Numbered from the stretch's first letter, positions 7,953 to 16,284 are shown. The stretch: 58,896 bases of DNA from Betaproteobacteria bacterium (GCA_028292405.1 JAQGMJ010000078.1:1-58896), one strand, 5' to 3'. Numbers and translations are program-made. The notes: generated by a model from the letters alone, not told the origin.

Positions 7953-8927
7953 CTACTCCGCCTTCATCCCGCTCGCCTTGACGATGCCGGCATAGCGGCC
8001 CATGTCCGAGGCGATCAATCTGGCGAACTCGGCCGGGCTTCCGCCCACCGTCTCGGAGTCCAGGCTGGCAAGCTTCTCTTTTACCTGCGGCAGCTTCAGC
8101 ACCTCAGCGATCGAGGCATTGAGCTTCGCCACTATCTCCGGCGGAGTCTTGGCCGGGGCGACGATGCCGTGCCACTGGGAGAACTCGAAGCCGGGAAGGG
8201 ATTCGGCAATCGTCGGAATTTCCGGCGCCGCCGCCGAACGCTTCAGGCCGGTGGTGCCGAGGGCGCGCAGGCGGCCGCTGCGCACGTAGGGCAGCGCGGA
8301 AAGGGTGGTGGCGAACATCACGTCCTCCTGGCCGCCGAGCAGGTCGGTGAAGGCGCCGCCGGCCCCCTTGTAGGGCACGTGGATCCACTCGACCCCGGTC
8401 TTCATCTGGAACCATACCGCCGCCATATGGCCGGTGCTGCCGGTGCCGGCCGAGGCCAGACGCATGGCGCCGGGCCTCGACTTGGCGAGCGCCAGAAATT
8501 CCTTGACGTTGTTGGCCGGCACCGCGGGGTTGACGAACATCGCCACTTCGAAAGAGGTGAGCTGCACCACGGGCGCGAAATCGCGCACTGGATCGTAGGC
8601 CAGGTTTTTCATCAGTGCCGGGTTGACCGACATCTGCGCCGGCAGCACCAGCATGACGGTATAGCCGTCCGGCGGTGAGCCGGTGACGAACTGCGCGCCG
8701 ACCACGCCGTTGGCGCCGCCCTTGTTGTCGACGATCACCGGCTGCCCAATCACCCTCGCCAGCGGCTCGGCGATCAGGCGCGACACCACGTCGGTGCCGC
8801 CGCCCGGCGGATAAGGCACCACCCAGCGAATCGGATGATCGGGAAACTTCTGCACCTGCGCGGCTGCGCAAGTACAGAAGGCATAGGCGAGAAGCGCGGC
8901 TGCGATGCGCTGGACGATGAGAGTCAC
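7953..8927 (-). CDS. Bug/TctC periplasmic solute receptor
   Basis: A 324-residue receptor. I place the start at GTG 8927: the four upstream codons of the longer frame consist of the TTGGAGACAACC ribosome site itself. The signal peptide ends near AAA or AAQ at about residue 24, then IRWVVPYPPGGGTDVVSR, VDNKGGANGVVGAQ, DGYTVMLV and HVPYKGAGGAFTDLLGG are typical of the family. It follows an acyl-CoA ligase gene on the same strand after about 70 bases, so it may import the acid that the ligase activates. No tctAB genes are adjacent. Confidence 0.93.
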   Translation of the reverse strand: MTLIVQRIAAALLAYAFCTCAAAQVQKFPDHPIRWVVPYPPGGGTDVVSRLIAEPLARVIGQPVIVDNKGGANGVVGAQFVTGSPPDGYTVMLVLPAQMSVNPALMKNLAYDPVRDFAPVVQLTSFEVAMFVNPAVPANNVKEFLALAKSRPGAMRLASAGTGSTGHMAAVWFQMKTGVEWIHVPYKGAGGAFTDLLGGQEDVMFATTLSALPYVRSGRLRALGTTGLKRSAAAPEIPTIAESLPGFEFSQWHGIVAPAKTPPEIVAKLNASIAEVLKLPQVKEKLASLDSETVGGSPAEFARLIASDMGRYAGIVKASGMKAE

Positions 8928-8994
8928 GGTTGTCTCCAAGTAAGTCGATGCGGCTTGTGTTGGCGAGGCGTGTACGGCCGGCCGTGCTGTTGGA

Positions 8995-10674
8995 TCATGC
9001 CTTCGACAGGTCGGTGGCGCGGTCTTTCAGCGTGGCATCGGCGCGCAGCAGGTTCTTCTGTACTTTTTGCGTCGGCGTGTGCGGCAGGTTTTCGACGAAC
9101 AGCACATAGCGCGGCACCTTCATCGGCGCCAGATGCTTGGCGCACCAGTCGGCGATGTCGCGCGCGGTCAGCGTGGCGCCGGGCTTGGCAACCACCACGG
9201 CGAGAATCTCGTCCTCCCCCAGTTCGGCCGGCACCGGAATGGCCGCAGCCTCGGCCACGTCGGGATGCTGGCCGATCACCCGGTCGAGTTCTGCGCCGGC
9301 GATGTTTTCGCCGCGGCGGCGGATGATGTCTTTCTTGCGCGAGACGAAGGTGTAGTAGCCGTCGGCATCGCGGCTGACCAGGTCGCCGGTGAGAAACCAG
9401 CCATCGCGAAAGGCGGCGGCGGTCTGCTCCGCGTCGCGGAAGTAGCCCTGGGTGACAAGGGGCGTGCGCACGATCATCTCCCCCGCCACGCCGTCGGCAA
9501 CGTCGTTTCCCGCATCGTCGACCACCCGGCACTGCGCCCAGGGAACCGCCGGGTCGGGGTGCCGCCCCACCGGACCCATGGTGCCGGGCTTTTGCAGACC
9601 TTCATAGGGGCTGCAGGTGACGCCGGGAATTTCCGTCATGCCGTAGCCGGAGACGAAATAGGGAATGCCGAACTCCTCGCGAAACGCTTGCCAGGCGCTA
9701 TGGCGCACACCGTAGGCGCAGCGCAGGCGATGCGCCGCATCGAACTCGCTGCGCGGCCTTGCCTTGAGGATGTTGCAGGCCGCCTCGATGATGTTGACCA
9801 CTGTCGCGCCGGAGGCCGCCGCCTGCGCCCAGAAAGCGGAGGCGGAAAAGCGCGGCACGATCGCCATGCTCGCGCCCGCCGCCAAGGTGCCGGCGACGGA
9901 ATAGAACAGTGCGTTCATGTGGAACATCGGCAGCACGATCATCAGCCGGTCTTCCGGCTGCACGTACATGCGCTCGACAAAGGCCTCGCCGCCCAGCACG
10001 AAGCTCTTCTGGCTATGCATCGCACCTTTGGGAAAACCGGTAGTGCCGGAGGTGTAGATGATCACCACGGTGTCGTCCGCCTTGCCCCGCGCCGGCGGCA
10101 CCGGTTGGCCTTCCCCCTGCGCCATCACATCCGACAGCAAAGGCGGCGCATCGACGACATCCGCAAGCGGGGCATCCAGCAGCAGCATCCACGGCGCCAG
10201 CTTGCGTTCGGCGCAGGCAGCGCGCACGGTGGCCAGCGCCGCGGCGTCGCAGGCCAGCCCGCTCAATTGCGCATGCTCCAGCACATAGCCCGCTTCGGTC
10301 ACGCCGAATTCCGGATTGACCGGCACCATCACCGCGGCCAAGCGCGCCAGCGCGAACAGCAGCAGCACGTGCGCCGGGCTGTTGCGCGCGACGATGCCGA
10401 TGCGCTCGCCGGCCTTGACACCGCGGCTTGCCAGCAGCGCGGCGCAGCGCGCAACGTCGGCATCGAACTCGCGCCAGCTGCGGCTCTTGCCGTTGTGGAT
10501 GTAAAACGCCTTGTCGGCATGCGCGCCCAGGCGGCTGGCAAAGGCACCGGCCACCGTGTAGTCATGCGCCGGGTACAGGCGCAATACTTCCAGCGGCTTT
10601 TTCAGCGCCGCCGGCAGGCGCGCCGCCGCGGCAGCGGGCAAGGCCGCCTCGGCTGTAGACAGGGCCTCAGGCAT
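8995..10674 (-). CDS. AMP-dependent acyl-CoA synthetase/ligase
   Basis: A 559-residue ANL-superfamily enzyme that activates a carboxylic acid with ATP and CoA. Motifs appear in order: the phosphate loop IIYTSGTTGFPKGA, the GYGMTE motif, the adenine-contacting LTGDLVSRDADGY, the hinge SRKKDIIRRRGENI and a C-terminal domain with the catalytic lysine region TPTQKVQK. It overlaps the SMP-30 gene upstream by eight bases and is therefore translated in the same message. Specificity is not readable; the neighbouring thiolase-like and OB-fold genes suggest a side-chain or branched-acid degradation pathway. Caiac- and crotonobetaine-type ligases are a possible alternative. Confidence 0.9.
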   Translation of the reverse strand: MPEALSTAEAALPAAAAARLPAALKKPLEVLRLYPAHDYTVAGAFASRLGAHADKAFYIHNGKSRSWREFDADVARCAALLASRGVKAGERIGIVARNSPAHVLLLFALARLAAVMVPVNPEFGVTEAGYVLEHAQLSGLACDAAALATVRAACAERKLAPWMLLLDAPLADVVDAPPLLSDVMAQGEGQPVPPARGKADDTVVIIYTSGTTGFPKGAMHSQKSFVLGGEAFVERMYVQPEDRLMIVLPMFHMNALFYSVAGTLAAGASMAIVPRFSASAFWAQAAASGATVVNIIEAACNILKARPRSEFDAAHRLRCAYGVRHSAWQAFREEFGIPYFVSGYGMTEIPGVTCSPYEGLQKPGTMGPVGRHPDPAVPWAQCRVVDDAGNDVADGVAGEMIVRTPLVTQGYFRDAEQTAAAFRDGWFLTGDLVSRDADGYYTFVSRKKDIIRRRGENIAGAELDRVIGQHPDVAEAAAIPVPAELGEDEILAVVVAKPGATLTARDIADWCAKHLAPMKVPRYVLFVENLPHTPTQKVQKNLLRADATLKDRATDLSKA

Positions 10675-11584
10675 GCGAGTACATGCGTTTGCCGGCCACC
10701 GGCAGTTGCGCCTTCAGGATCACGCCCTGCTCGGCCTCGGTGATGAACAGGGTCTTGTTGTCCGGCCCACCGAAAGCGATGTTGGTGGTGCGCATGCCGG
10801 CGCAGGATTTGATGCACCAGATCGGCTCGCCGTACTTGGAGAAGCCCCACACACGGCCGAAGCCCGCATGCACGATGAACAGGTTGCCGTCCTCATCCAG
10901 CGCCATGCCGTCCGGCCCGGTCGGGCTGCCGGAGAGCTGGATGAACATGCCGACCTTGCCCGCACCCTTGTAGTTGGGCAACAGCGGAATCACCAGGATG
11001 TTGTTGGTGCGCGTGGCGGCGACGTAGAGCAGGTTTTCTTCCTTGTTCAGCAAAATGCCGTTGGGCCCGGCCACGCCCTTGAACAGCAGGTCGAGCTCGC
11101 CGCTGGCGCGCAGGCGCCAGACCCGGCCGCTGGGGTCGTCCAGCGAGCTCTGGCCCTGGTCGGTGAAAAACACGTCGCCGGCGGCATTGAAGATCAGGTC
11201 GTTCAGGCCCTTGAAGCCCTCGTGGTTCGGGCGGTTCAGGATGACTTCCATCTTCGCCGTCTTCGGATCAAAAGAGAGCAGTCCCAGCGCGTGGTCGGCA
11301 ACGAACATGCGGCCGTCCTTGTGGATCTTCAGGCCGTTGGGCTCGCCGTCCCACTCGGCGAAGGTGTTCCACTCGCCCTTCGGGTTGATCTTGAAAATGC
11401 GGCCGTAGGGAATGTCGGTGCAGTAGAAATTGCCCTCACGGTCGAACGAGGGCCCTTCGAGGAAGGAGTGCACCGGCCCGGCGCCGCGCTTGTCCACCCA
11501 ATGCGAGGGCTGGCCCATGCGCTTGAGTTCTTCGGGCATGCGGGTATGGATTTCGGTCGAGAGGACCGGGGGTGCGGCGTACAT
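10667..11584 (-). CDS. SMP-30/gluconolactonase-family hydrolase
   Basis: A 305-residue six-bladed propeller protein. I start at ATG 11584 (MYAAPPVLSTEIHTRM); the long upstream extension of the frame overlaps the TetR gene in a different frame and has biased composition. Metal-site candidates are the glutamate in SFLEGPSFD, the asparagine in KGLNDLIF and the aspartate in GPDGMALDEDGN. Enzymes of this family open lactones or hydrolyse organophosphates, with one divalent metal in the central channel. It begins the SMP-30/ligase unit after the tetR gene and overlaps the ligase by eight bases. The substrate is unknown. Confidence 0.87.
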   Translation of the reverse strand: MYAAPPVLSTEIHTRMPEELKRMGQPSHWVDKRGAGPVHSFLEGPSFDREGNFYCTDIPYGRIFKINPKGEWNTFAEWDGEPNGLKIHKDGRMFVADHALGLLSFDPKTAKMEVILNRPNHEGFKGLNDLIFNAAGDVFFTDQGQSSLDDPSGRVWRLRASGELDLLFKGVAGPNGILLNKEENLLYVAATRTNNILVIPLLPNYKGAGKVGMFIQLSGSPTGPDGMALDEDGNLFIVHAGFGRVWGFSKYGEPIWCIKSCAGMRTTNIAFGGPDNKTLFITEAEQGVILKAQLPVAGKRMYSHA

Positions 11585-11655
11585 GAGGGGCTCCGGGTGT
11601 GGGATGGTTGAAACAGATTGGGGAGGAAAAATTCGGGGAGATTCAGGGGGCCCCT

Positions 11656-12402
11656 TCAGCCACCCTTGCGTGCCGGGGCCGGCGCCATGAAGCCGGCAAC
11701 GGCAAAGGGGACGATTTGCGCCAGCGCGCTTTCGACGTCGCTGGAGGCGCAACTGCCGCCGGAGTAGTCCTCCAGCCGGCCGCCCTGCGAGCTGACGACG
11801 AGGTAGCTGCCGACCATGAAATTGAAGCGCCAGTAGACGACCTTTTTCGGCAGGTGCGGGCAAGCGGCCGTCAGCGCCTTGACGTAGCGCTGGGTCGAGG
11901 CGCCGAAGGCCAGCCGGCGCAGCTCCAGCCCGATGTCGCCCGGCTCGCTGCGCAATTGCGAATGGATGCGCACGAAGGCGGCGCCGCCGGGACCTGCCTG
12001 CGCCATCGACAGCGCGGGGGTGATGAAGGCGCGCACCAGCGGCTCGACCGGCACGCGGCCGGCGCCATGGCGCGCCACTGCCTCGTCGAGCAGCAGTTCG
12101 CGGTGCGACGCCACCACGCGCGCGCGCCGCAGGAAGACCTCGGTAAACAGGTTCTGCTTGCTGCCGAAGTAGTAGTGCAGCAGGCCCTGGTTGATGCCGC
12201 TGCGCCCGGCGATCTCGCGGAAGGTGCAGGAGGCGTAGCCCAGTTCGGCGAACAGCAGTTCGGCAGCGTCGATCAGGCGTTCTTTCGCATCAGAGGCCAG
12301 CGCCGCCTTCGCGGCCGGTTGCGCCGTCGCGTCTACCGCCCGTTCCCCGTTTGTCTGCCTTGCACCATCCGCCTTCGGCGGCTTGGTTTTAGTTACTTGC
12401 AT
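11656..12402 (-). CDS. TetR-family transcriptional regulator
   Basis: A 248-residue repressor. Residues 1-38 are a low-complexity Ala/Lys-rich extension. The helix-turn-helix follows as RLIDAAELLFAELGY, FREIAGRSGINQGLLHYYFGSKQNLF. The C-terminal ligand domain resembles the tetracyclin_repressor-like group with RYVKALTAACPHL and a hydrophobic FNFMVGSYLVVSS. A perfect inverted repeat (12388-12409) covers the start codon, so autoregulation is very likely; the same site overlaps the putative -35 of the divergent OB-fold/thiolase unit. No clear ribosome site precedes ATG 12402 and the predicted transcript start is nearly at the ATG, suggesting a leaderless message. Confidence 0.92.
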   Translation of the reverse strand: MQVTKTKPPKADGARQTNGERAVDATAQPAAKAALASDAKERLIDAAELLFAELGYASCTFREIAGRSGINQGLLHYYFGSKQNLFTEVFLRRARVVASHRELLLDEAVARHGAGRVPVEPLVRAFITPALSMAQAGPGGAAFVRIHSQLRSEPGDIGLELRRLAFGASTQRYVKALTAACPHLPKKVVYWRFNFMVGSYLVVSSQGGRLEDYSGGSCASSDVESALAQIVPFAVAGFMAPAPARKGG

Positions 12403-12409
12403 AACTAAA
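12388..12409. promoter_or_regulatory. TetR operator overlapping its own start codon
   Basis: Perfect 8-base arms TTTAGTTA (12388-12395) and TAACTAAA (12402-12409) flank a 6-base spacer. The repeat spans the TetR ATG (complement 12400-12402) and touches both the leftward -10 box and a weak rightward -35 box. Size and geometry are typical of TetR-family operators. Confidence 0.7.
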
Positions 12410-12426
12410 CTTTACCCGTTTATCAT
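12397..12426 (+). promoter_or_regulatory. Weak promoter for OB-fold/thiolase unit
   Basis: TTGCAT (12397-12402) and TATCAT (12421-12426) with an 18-base spacer could drive the rightward OB-fold and thiolase genes. The -35 lies inside the TetR inverted repeat, so repression of this direction is expected. The -35 is a poor match, so this is tentative. Confidence 0.4.
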
Positions 12427-12438
12427 CGGCACTGTCAA
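12409..12438 (-). promoter_or_regulatory. Promoter of tetR
   Basis: Read on the minus strand, TTGACA (12438-12433) is followed after 18 bases by TAAAGT (12414-12409). The predicted start falls at or within a base or two of the TetR ATG at 12402, and the -10 box touches the inverted-repeat operator. Confidence 0.6.
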
Positions 12439-12504
12439 CTTCGGCGCAGGCGCGTCTCGTTTGAGGCGCGGGCCCTGCCCGCAACATTTTCGATGGAGTT
12501 CCAC

Positions 12505-12906
12505 GTGCAAGACGGCAACAACGCCAGCGCCGCGCCGGACCTGAAAACGGACTCGCCCCTATCCACTTTCGAGGCGCACTGCCGCGCCGGACAACTCGCC
12601 TACCAGGTAACGCAGGAAGGCGCCGCGGTGTTTCCGCCGCGCGTCTGCGCGCCTGTCACCGGCGGCGCGCTCTCCTGGCGCATTTCCGCCGGCCTGGGTA
12701 CGGTGTATTCGACCACCGCGGTCTATTCGCGCGATGCCGCACCCTACAACGTCGCGCTGATCAACCTCGACGAGGGCTTTCGCATGATGAGCCGCGTCGA
12801 GGGCGTAGCGCCCGAAGCGGTGACCATCGGCCTGCGCGTCAAGGTGCGCATGGCGACCGAGGAAGATGCGGTGCGCCCCGTATTCGCGCCCGTGGAGGCC
12901 GCATGA
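12505..12906 (+). CDS. DUF35/OB-fold acyl-CoA-associated protein
   Basis: A 133-residue protein of the DUF35 type that partners thiolase-like enzymes. I choose GTG 12505 because GGAG lies six bases upstream; ATG 12493 is the alternative and would place that GGAG inside the gene. The OB-fold half is visible from LSWRISAGLGTVYSTTAVYSR onward. The N-terminal rubredoxin-like zinc ribbon, normally two CxxC pairs, is degenerate: only isolated cysteines in EAHCRAGQL and PRVCAP remain. The stop codon overlaps the thiolase start (ATGA), so the two proteins are probably made in equal amounts and form a complex. Confidence 0.83.
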   Translation: MQDGNNASAAPDLKTDSPLSTFEAHCRAGQLAYQVTQEGAAVFPPRVCAPVTGGALSWRISAGLGTVYSTTAVYSRDAAPYNVALINLDEGFRMMSRVEGVAPEAVTIGLRVKVRMATEEDAVRPVFAPVEAA

Positions 12907-14048
12907 GCCTCACGCCCGGCAGCATTGCCATCGTCGGCGCCGCCGAGTCCGAACTCGGCCTGGTCGCGCCCGGCACCACCCCCACCGACCTGATGGCCCA
13001 AGGCGTGATGCGCGCCCTGGCCGACTGCGGCCTGTCGCTCACCGAAGTCGATGGCCTGTTCACCGCCAACACCCAGCAGCGTTTCGCCACCCTGGTGCTG
13101 GCCGAATATCTCGGCATCACGCCGCGCTACCAGGACAACACGCAGATCGGCGGCTCCTCCTTCATGTCGCACATCACCCACGCGATGGGCGCGATCGAAG
13201 CCGGCCTGTGCGAAGTCGCGGTGATCGCCTACGGCAGCACCCAGCGCTCGGTGAGCCGCGCCGCCGCCTCGCCGCGCGAATACAACCCCTACGAAACGCC
13301 GTACAAACCTTTCCTGCCCACCAGCGCCTATGCGATGGCCGCGGCGCGCCACATGCACCAGTACGGCACCACGCGCGAGCACCTGGCCGAAGTCGCGGTG
13401 GCCGCGCGCCAGTGGGCGCTGATGAATCCGAAAGCCTGGGAGAAAAAGCCCCTCACCATCGCCGAGGTACTGGGCGCCCGCATGGTGAGCAGCCCGCTGA
13501 CGGTGCGCGACTGCTGCCTGGTGACCGACGGCGGCGGCGCGCTGGTACTGGTGAGCGCGGCGCGCGCCAGGCAGATGAAAAAGCCGGTCTACGTACTCGG
13601 GGTGGGCGAGACCCTGTCACACGCTTCCATCTCCAGCATGCCCGACCTGACCGTCACCGGCGCGGCACGTTCCGGCCCGCAGGCTTTCGCAATGGCCGGG
13701 CTGACGCCGGCCGACGTGGATGTGGCCATGGTCTACGACGCCTTCACTATCAACACCATCCTCTTCCTCGAGGACCTCGGCTTTTGCGCCAAGGGCGAAG
13801 GCGGCGCCTTTGTGTCAGGCGGCGCCATCGCCCCGGGCGGCCGGCTGGCGGTCAACACCAACGGTGGCGGCCTCTCCTACTGCCACCCTGGCATGTACGG
13901 CCTGCTGCTGCTGATCGAGGCGGTGCGCCAGGTGCGCGGCGAATGCGGCGCGCGCCAGGTGCCGAGCTGCGAAATCGCGCTGGCGCACGGCAACGGCGGC
14001 GTGCTGTCGAGCCAGGCCACTGTGCTGCTGGGCAGCGCCCCGCGCTGA
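12903..14048 (+). CDS. Thiolase-like (lipid-transfer/Ltp2-type) protein
   Basis: A 381-residue thiolase-fold protein. The position of the usual nucleophilic cysteine is occupied by serines (GGSSFMSH, about residues 83-90), and the C-terminal CxG loop reads HGNGG (about 362-366). The HPGMYG and YDAFTIN segments of the SCP-x/Ltp branch are kept. Known relatives with this pattern, such as Ltp2, work as retro-aldolases together with a DUF35 protein, releasing acetyl- or propionyl-CoA from a tertiary alcohol. The neighbouring acyl-CoA ligase, SMP-30 hydrolase and Bug receptor fit a small CoA-dependent catabolic route. The substrate is unknown. Confidence 0.87.
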   Translation: MSLTPGSIAIVGAAESELGLVAPGTTPTDLMAQGVMRALADCGLSLTEVDGLFTANTQQRFATLVLAEYLGITPRYQDNTQIGGSSFMSHITHAMGAIEAGLCEVAVIAYGSTQRSVSRAAASPREYNPYETPYKPFLPTSAYAMAAARHMHQYGTTREHLAEVAVAARQWALMNPKAWEKKPLTIAEVLGARMVSSPLTVRDCCLVTDGGGALVLVSAARARQMKKPVYVLGVGETLSHASISSMPDLTVTGAARSGPQAFAMAGLTPADVDVAMVYDAFTINTILFLEDLGFCAKGEGGAFVSGGAIAPGGRLAVNTNGGGLSYCHPGMYGLLLLIEAVRQVRGECGARQVPSCEIALAHGNGGVLSSQATVLLGSAPR

Positions 14049-14050
14049 CG

Positions 14051-14070
14051 GCGCTGCCTGCAGGCAGCGC
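14051..14070. terminator. Perfect 20-base palindrome between convergent genes
   Basis: GCGCTGCCTG followed by its exact reverse complement lies in the 25-base gap between the thiolase and amt stop codons. In RNA from either strand it can form a stable hairpin, so it probably serves as a shared terminator or 3' barrier, although no U-run follows. Confidence 0.5.
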
Positions 14071-14073
14071 GGC

Positions 14074-15276
14074 CTACCAGTTGCTCTCCCGCTCCGGCGT
14101 CGCGCTGATCTTGTGGATCGCCAGGTCGGCGCCGTCGAACTCTTCTTCGGCGTCCAGCCGCAAGCCCATCAGCGCCTTCAGCCCCGCATAGACCACAAAG
14201 CCGCCGCCCATTGCCACCCCGATTCCGAGCAGGGTGCCGATGACTTGCGCGACTACGTTCACCCCGCCCAGCCCGCCCAGCGCCTTGCTGCCGAAAATTC
14301 CCGCGGCGATGCCGCCCCAGGCGCCGCACAGGCCATGCAGCGGCCATACCCCCAGCACGTCGTCCACCTTCCATTTGTTTTGCGTCCAGGTGAACATGCT
14401 GACGAACAGGCCGCCCGCCACCACGCCGACCACCAGCGAGCCCAGCGGATGCATCAGGTCCGAGCCGGCGCACACGGCGACTAAGCCCGCCAGCGGCCCG
14501 TTGTGCACGAAGCCCGGGTCGTTGCGGCCGAAGAAGGTCGCCGCCAGCGTGCCGCCGACCATCGCCATCAGCGAGTTCACCGCCACCAGGCCGCTGATCT
14601 TGTCGATAGTCTGCGCGCTCATCACGTTAAAGCCGAACCAGCCCACCGTGAGGATCCACGCGCCCAGCGCCAGAAAGGGAATCGAAGAAGGCGGGTGCGC
14701 CGCGATCTGCCCTTCGCGGCCGTAGCGCCCGCGCCGCGCGCCCAGCTGGATCACCGCCATCAGCGCGATCCAGCCGCCCACCGCATGCACCACCACCGAC
14801 CCCGCGAAGTCGTGGAACTCCGCGCCGGTCGCGCCCTTGATCCACGCCTGGATGCCGAAGCGCTGGTTCCACGCGATGCCCTCGAACAGCGGATAGACCA
14901 GGCCGACAAGTATCGCCGTCGCAATCAGTTGCGGACGAAAGCGCGCACGCTCGGCGATGCCGCCGGAAATGATCGCCGGCACCGCGGCGGCGAAGGTGAG
15001 CAGGAAAAAGAACTTCACCAGTTCAAAACCATTTTTCTGCGCCAGGGTTTCGGCGCCGACAAAAAACGTGGTGCCGTAAGCCACCGTGTAGCCGACGAAA
15101 AAATAGGCAATCGTGGATACCGAAAAATCCACCAGGATTTTCACCAGCGCGTTCACCTGGTTCTTGCGCCTGACCGTCCCCAGTTCCAGGAACGCAAAGC
15201 CCGCATGCATCGCCAGCACCATCACCGCTCCCAGCAGGATGAACAGCGCATCCGAGCCGCTCTTGATTTGCTCCAT
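14074..15276 (-). CDS. amt: Ammonium transporter (Amt family)
   Basis: A 400-residue inner-membrane ammonium channel with about eleven hydrophobic segments. Conserved family patterns include GFAFLELGTVRRKN near the N-terminus, AYGTTFFVG, AGSVVVHAVGGWIAL with the pore histidine, GWFGFNVMS and DLMHPLGSLVVGVVAGG with the second pore-region histidine, followed by GVWPLHGLCGAWGG. No signal peptide precedes the first helix. Unlike the common arrangement no glnK gene accompanies it. The upstream region carries a sigma-54 promoter and two NtrC-like sites, so expression under nitrogen limitation is strongly suggested. It ends convergent with the thiolase gene. Confidence 0.95.
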   Translation of the reverse strand: MEQIKSGSDALFILLGAVMVLAMHAGFAFLELGTVRRKNQVNALVKILVDFSVSTIAYFFVGYTVAYGTTFFVGAETLAQKNGFELVKFFFLLTFAAAVPAIISGGIAERARFRPQLIATAILVGLVYPLFEGIAWNQRFGIQAWIKGATGAEFHDFAGSVVVHAVGGWIALMAVIQLGARRGRYGREGQIAAHPPSSIPFLALGAWILTVGWFGFNVMSAQTIDKISGLVAVNSLMAMVGGTLAATFFGRNDPGFVHNGPLAGLVAVCAGSDLMHPLGSLVVGVVAGGLFVSMFTWTQNKWKVDDVLGVWPLHGLCGAWGGIAAGIFGSKALGGLGGVNVVAQVIGTLLGIGVAMGGGFVVYAGLKALMGLRLDAEEEFDGADLAIHKISATPERESNW

Positions 15277-15310
15277 TGCTTCCCCATGATCGAAAATGGG
15301 GCACTCCTAA

Positions 15311-15325
15311 GCAATTTATGCACCA
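15311..15325 (-). promoter_or_regulatory. Sigma-54 promoter of amt
   Basis: On the minus strand the sequence TGGTGCATAAATTGC has GG and GC exactly ten bases apart and matches the -24/-12 consensus TGGCAC-N5-TTGC. The start would be near 15299, about 23 bases before ATG 15276. This implies dependence on RpoN and an enhancer-binding protein. Confidence 0.75.
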
Positions 15326-15389
15326 AAAATGTAAGTCACTGATTGATAACGCACCAATATCGGTTATTTTCTATAGCATGCGTCGATAA

Positions 15390-15406
15390 CGCACGGAATT
15401 AATGCG
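15390..15406. promoter_or_regulatory. NtrC-like binding site (weaker)
   Basis: A 17-base dyad with GCAC and TGC half-sites at NtrC spacing. Its centre is about 98 bases upstream of the predicted amt start and 30 bases from the stronger site, about three helical turns. Confidence 0.45.
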
Positions 15407-15419
15407 CTTGTTAGTTAAT

Positions 15420-15436
15420 TGCACCATTTATGTGCA
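15420..15436. promoter_or_regulatory. NtrC binding site (strong match)
   Basis: TGCACCATTTATGTGCA matches the NtrC consensus TGCACC-N5-GGTGCA at all but one position. Its centre is about 128 bases upstream of the predicted sigma-54 start, a typical enhancer distance. It also lies between amt and the divergent aat gene, close to a possible aat -10 box (TATACT at 15439-15444). Confidence 0.65.
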
Positions 15437-15546
15437 TATATACTGTTATCCTCGTTTGGCATTTCAACCCGTCCTCCTGGACGGGCCGCGGCAAGCCAGG
15501 CGTGGCACAGCGGCGCCGCCTTGCGGATTAAGGTAGAGTCAAACCA

Positions 15547-16284
15547 ATGATTCCGTGGCTCCACCAGTCCCTGACCTTCCCGCCGCTCACGCGCGCCCTG
15601 CAGGAACCCAACGGCCTGCTCGCCGCCGGCGGCGACCTGAGCCCGGAACGCCTGATCGCCGCCTACAGCCACGGCATCTTTCCCTGGTATTCCGCACCCC
15701 AGCCCATCCTCTGGTGGAGCCCGGACCCGCGCATGGTGCTGTTCCCCGCCGAATTCGCGCCGCGCCGCTCGCTCGCCAAGGTGCTGCGCAACCGCGACTA
15801 TGAAGTGCGCTGCGACACCGCCTTCGAGCGCGTCATGCGCAACTGCGCCGCCACCCCGCGAGAAGGGCAGGACGGCACCTGGATCACCGAGGAAATCCTC
15901 GCCGGCTACTGCGCGCTGCACCAGCGCGGCATCGCCCACTCGATCGAAACCTGGATCGACGGCAAGCTCGTCGGCGGTCTCTACGGCGTGGCGCTAGGCC
16001 GCGCCTTTTACGGCGAGTCGATGTTCGCCCACGCCACCGACGCCTCGAAGATCGCCTTCAGCCATCTGGTGCATTTCTTGCGCGCCCAGGGTTGTGGCAT
16101 CATAGACTGTCAAATGAGAACCGAACACCTGGCCTCGCTCGGCGCCCGCGAAATTCCGCGTGCGCAGTTCGCTGCCTGCCTGGCTGATCTCACGCAGCAG
16201 CCCGCGATGCAAGGGTGGGGCGAAATCGCCCGCGCCTGGTTTCCCGGTGAGCACGCGCAGCCTCAAATCACGGAAGACGCATGA
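15547..16284 (+). CDS. aat: Leucyl/phenylalanyl-tRNA-protein transferase
   Basis: A 245-residue cytoplasmic enzyme that moves leucine or phenylalanine from its tRNA to proteins with N-terminal arginine or lysine, marking them for ClpAP. Clear family blocks: MIPWLHQSLTFPP, NGLLAAGGDLSPERLI, YSHGIFPWYS with the following LWWSPDPRMVL, then GGLYGVALGRAFYGESMF and the terminal CQMRTEHLASLGAREI. Length agrees with the E. coli protein. Its last four bases overlap the start of bpt (ATGA), giving a two-gene N-end-rule operon. It is divergent from amt. Confidence 0.96.
   Translation: MIPWLHQSLTFPPLTRALQEPNGLLAAGGDLSPERLIAAYSHGIFPWYSAPQPILWWSPDPRMVLFPAEFAPRRSLAKVLRNRDYEVRCDTAFERVMRNCAATPREGQDGTWITEEILAGYCALHQRGIAHSIETWIDGKLVGGLYGVALGRAFYGESMFAHATDASKIAFSHLVHFLRAQGCGIIDCQMRTEHLASLGAREIPRAQFAACLADLTQQPAMQGWGEIARAWFPGEHAQPQITEDA

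Noticed and set aside
9067..10743. Long plus-strand frame antisense to the acyl-CoA ligase
   Set aside because: The ligase on the other strand has all family motifs; this frame has low-complexity composition and no ribosome site.
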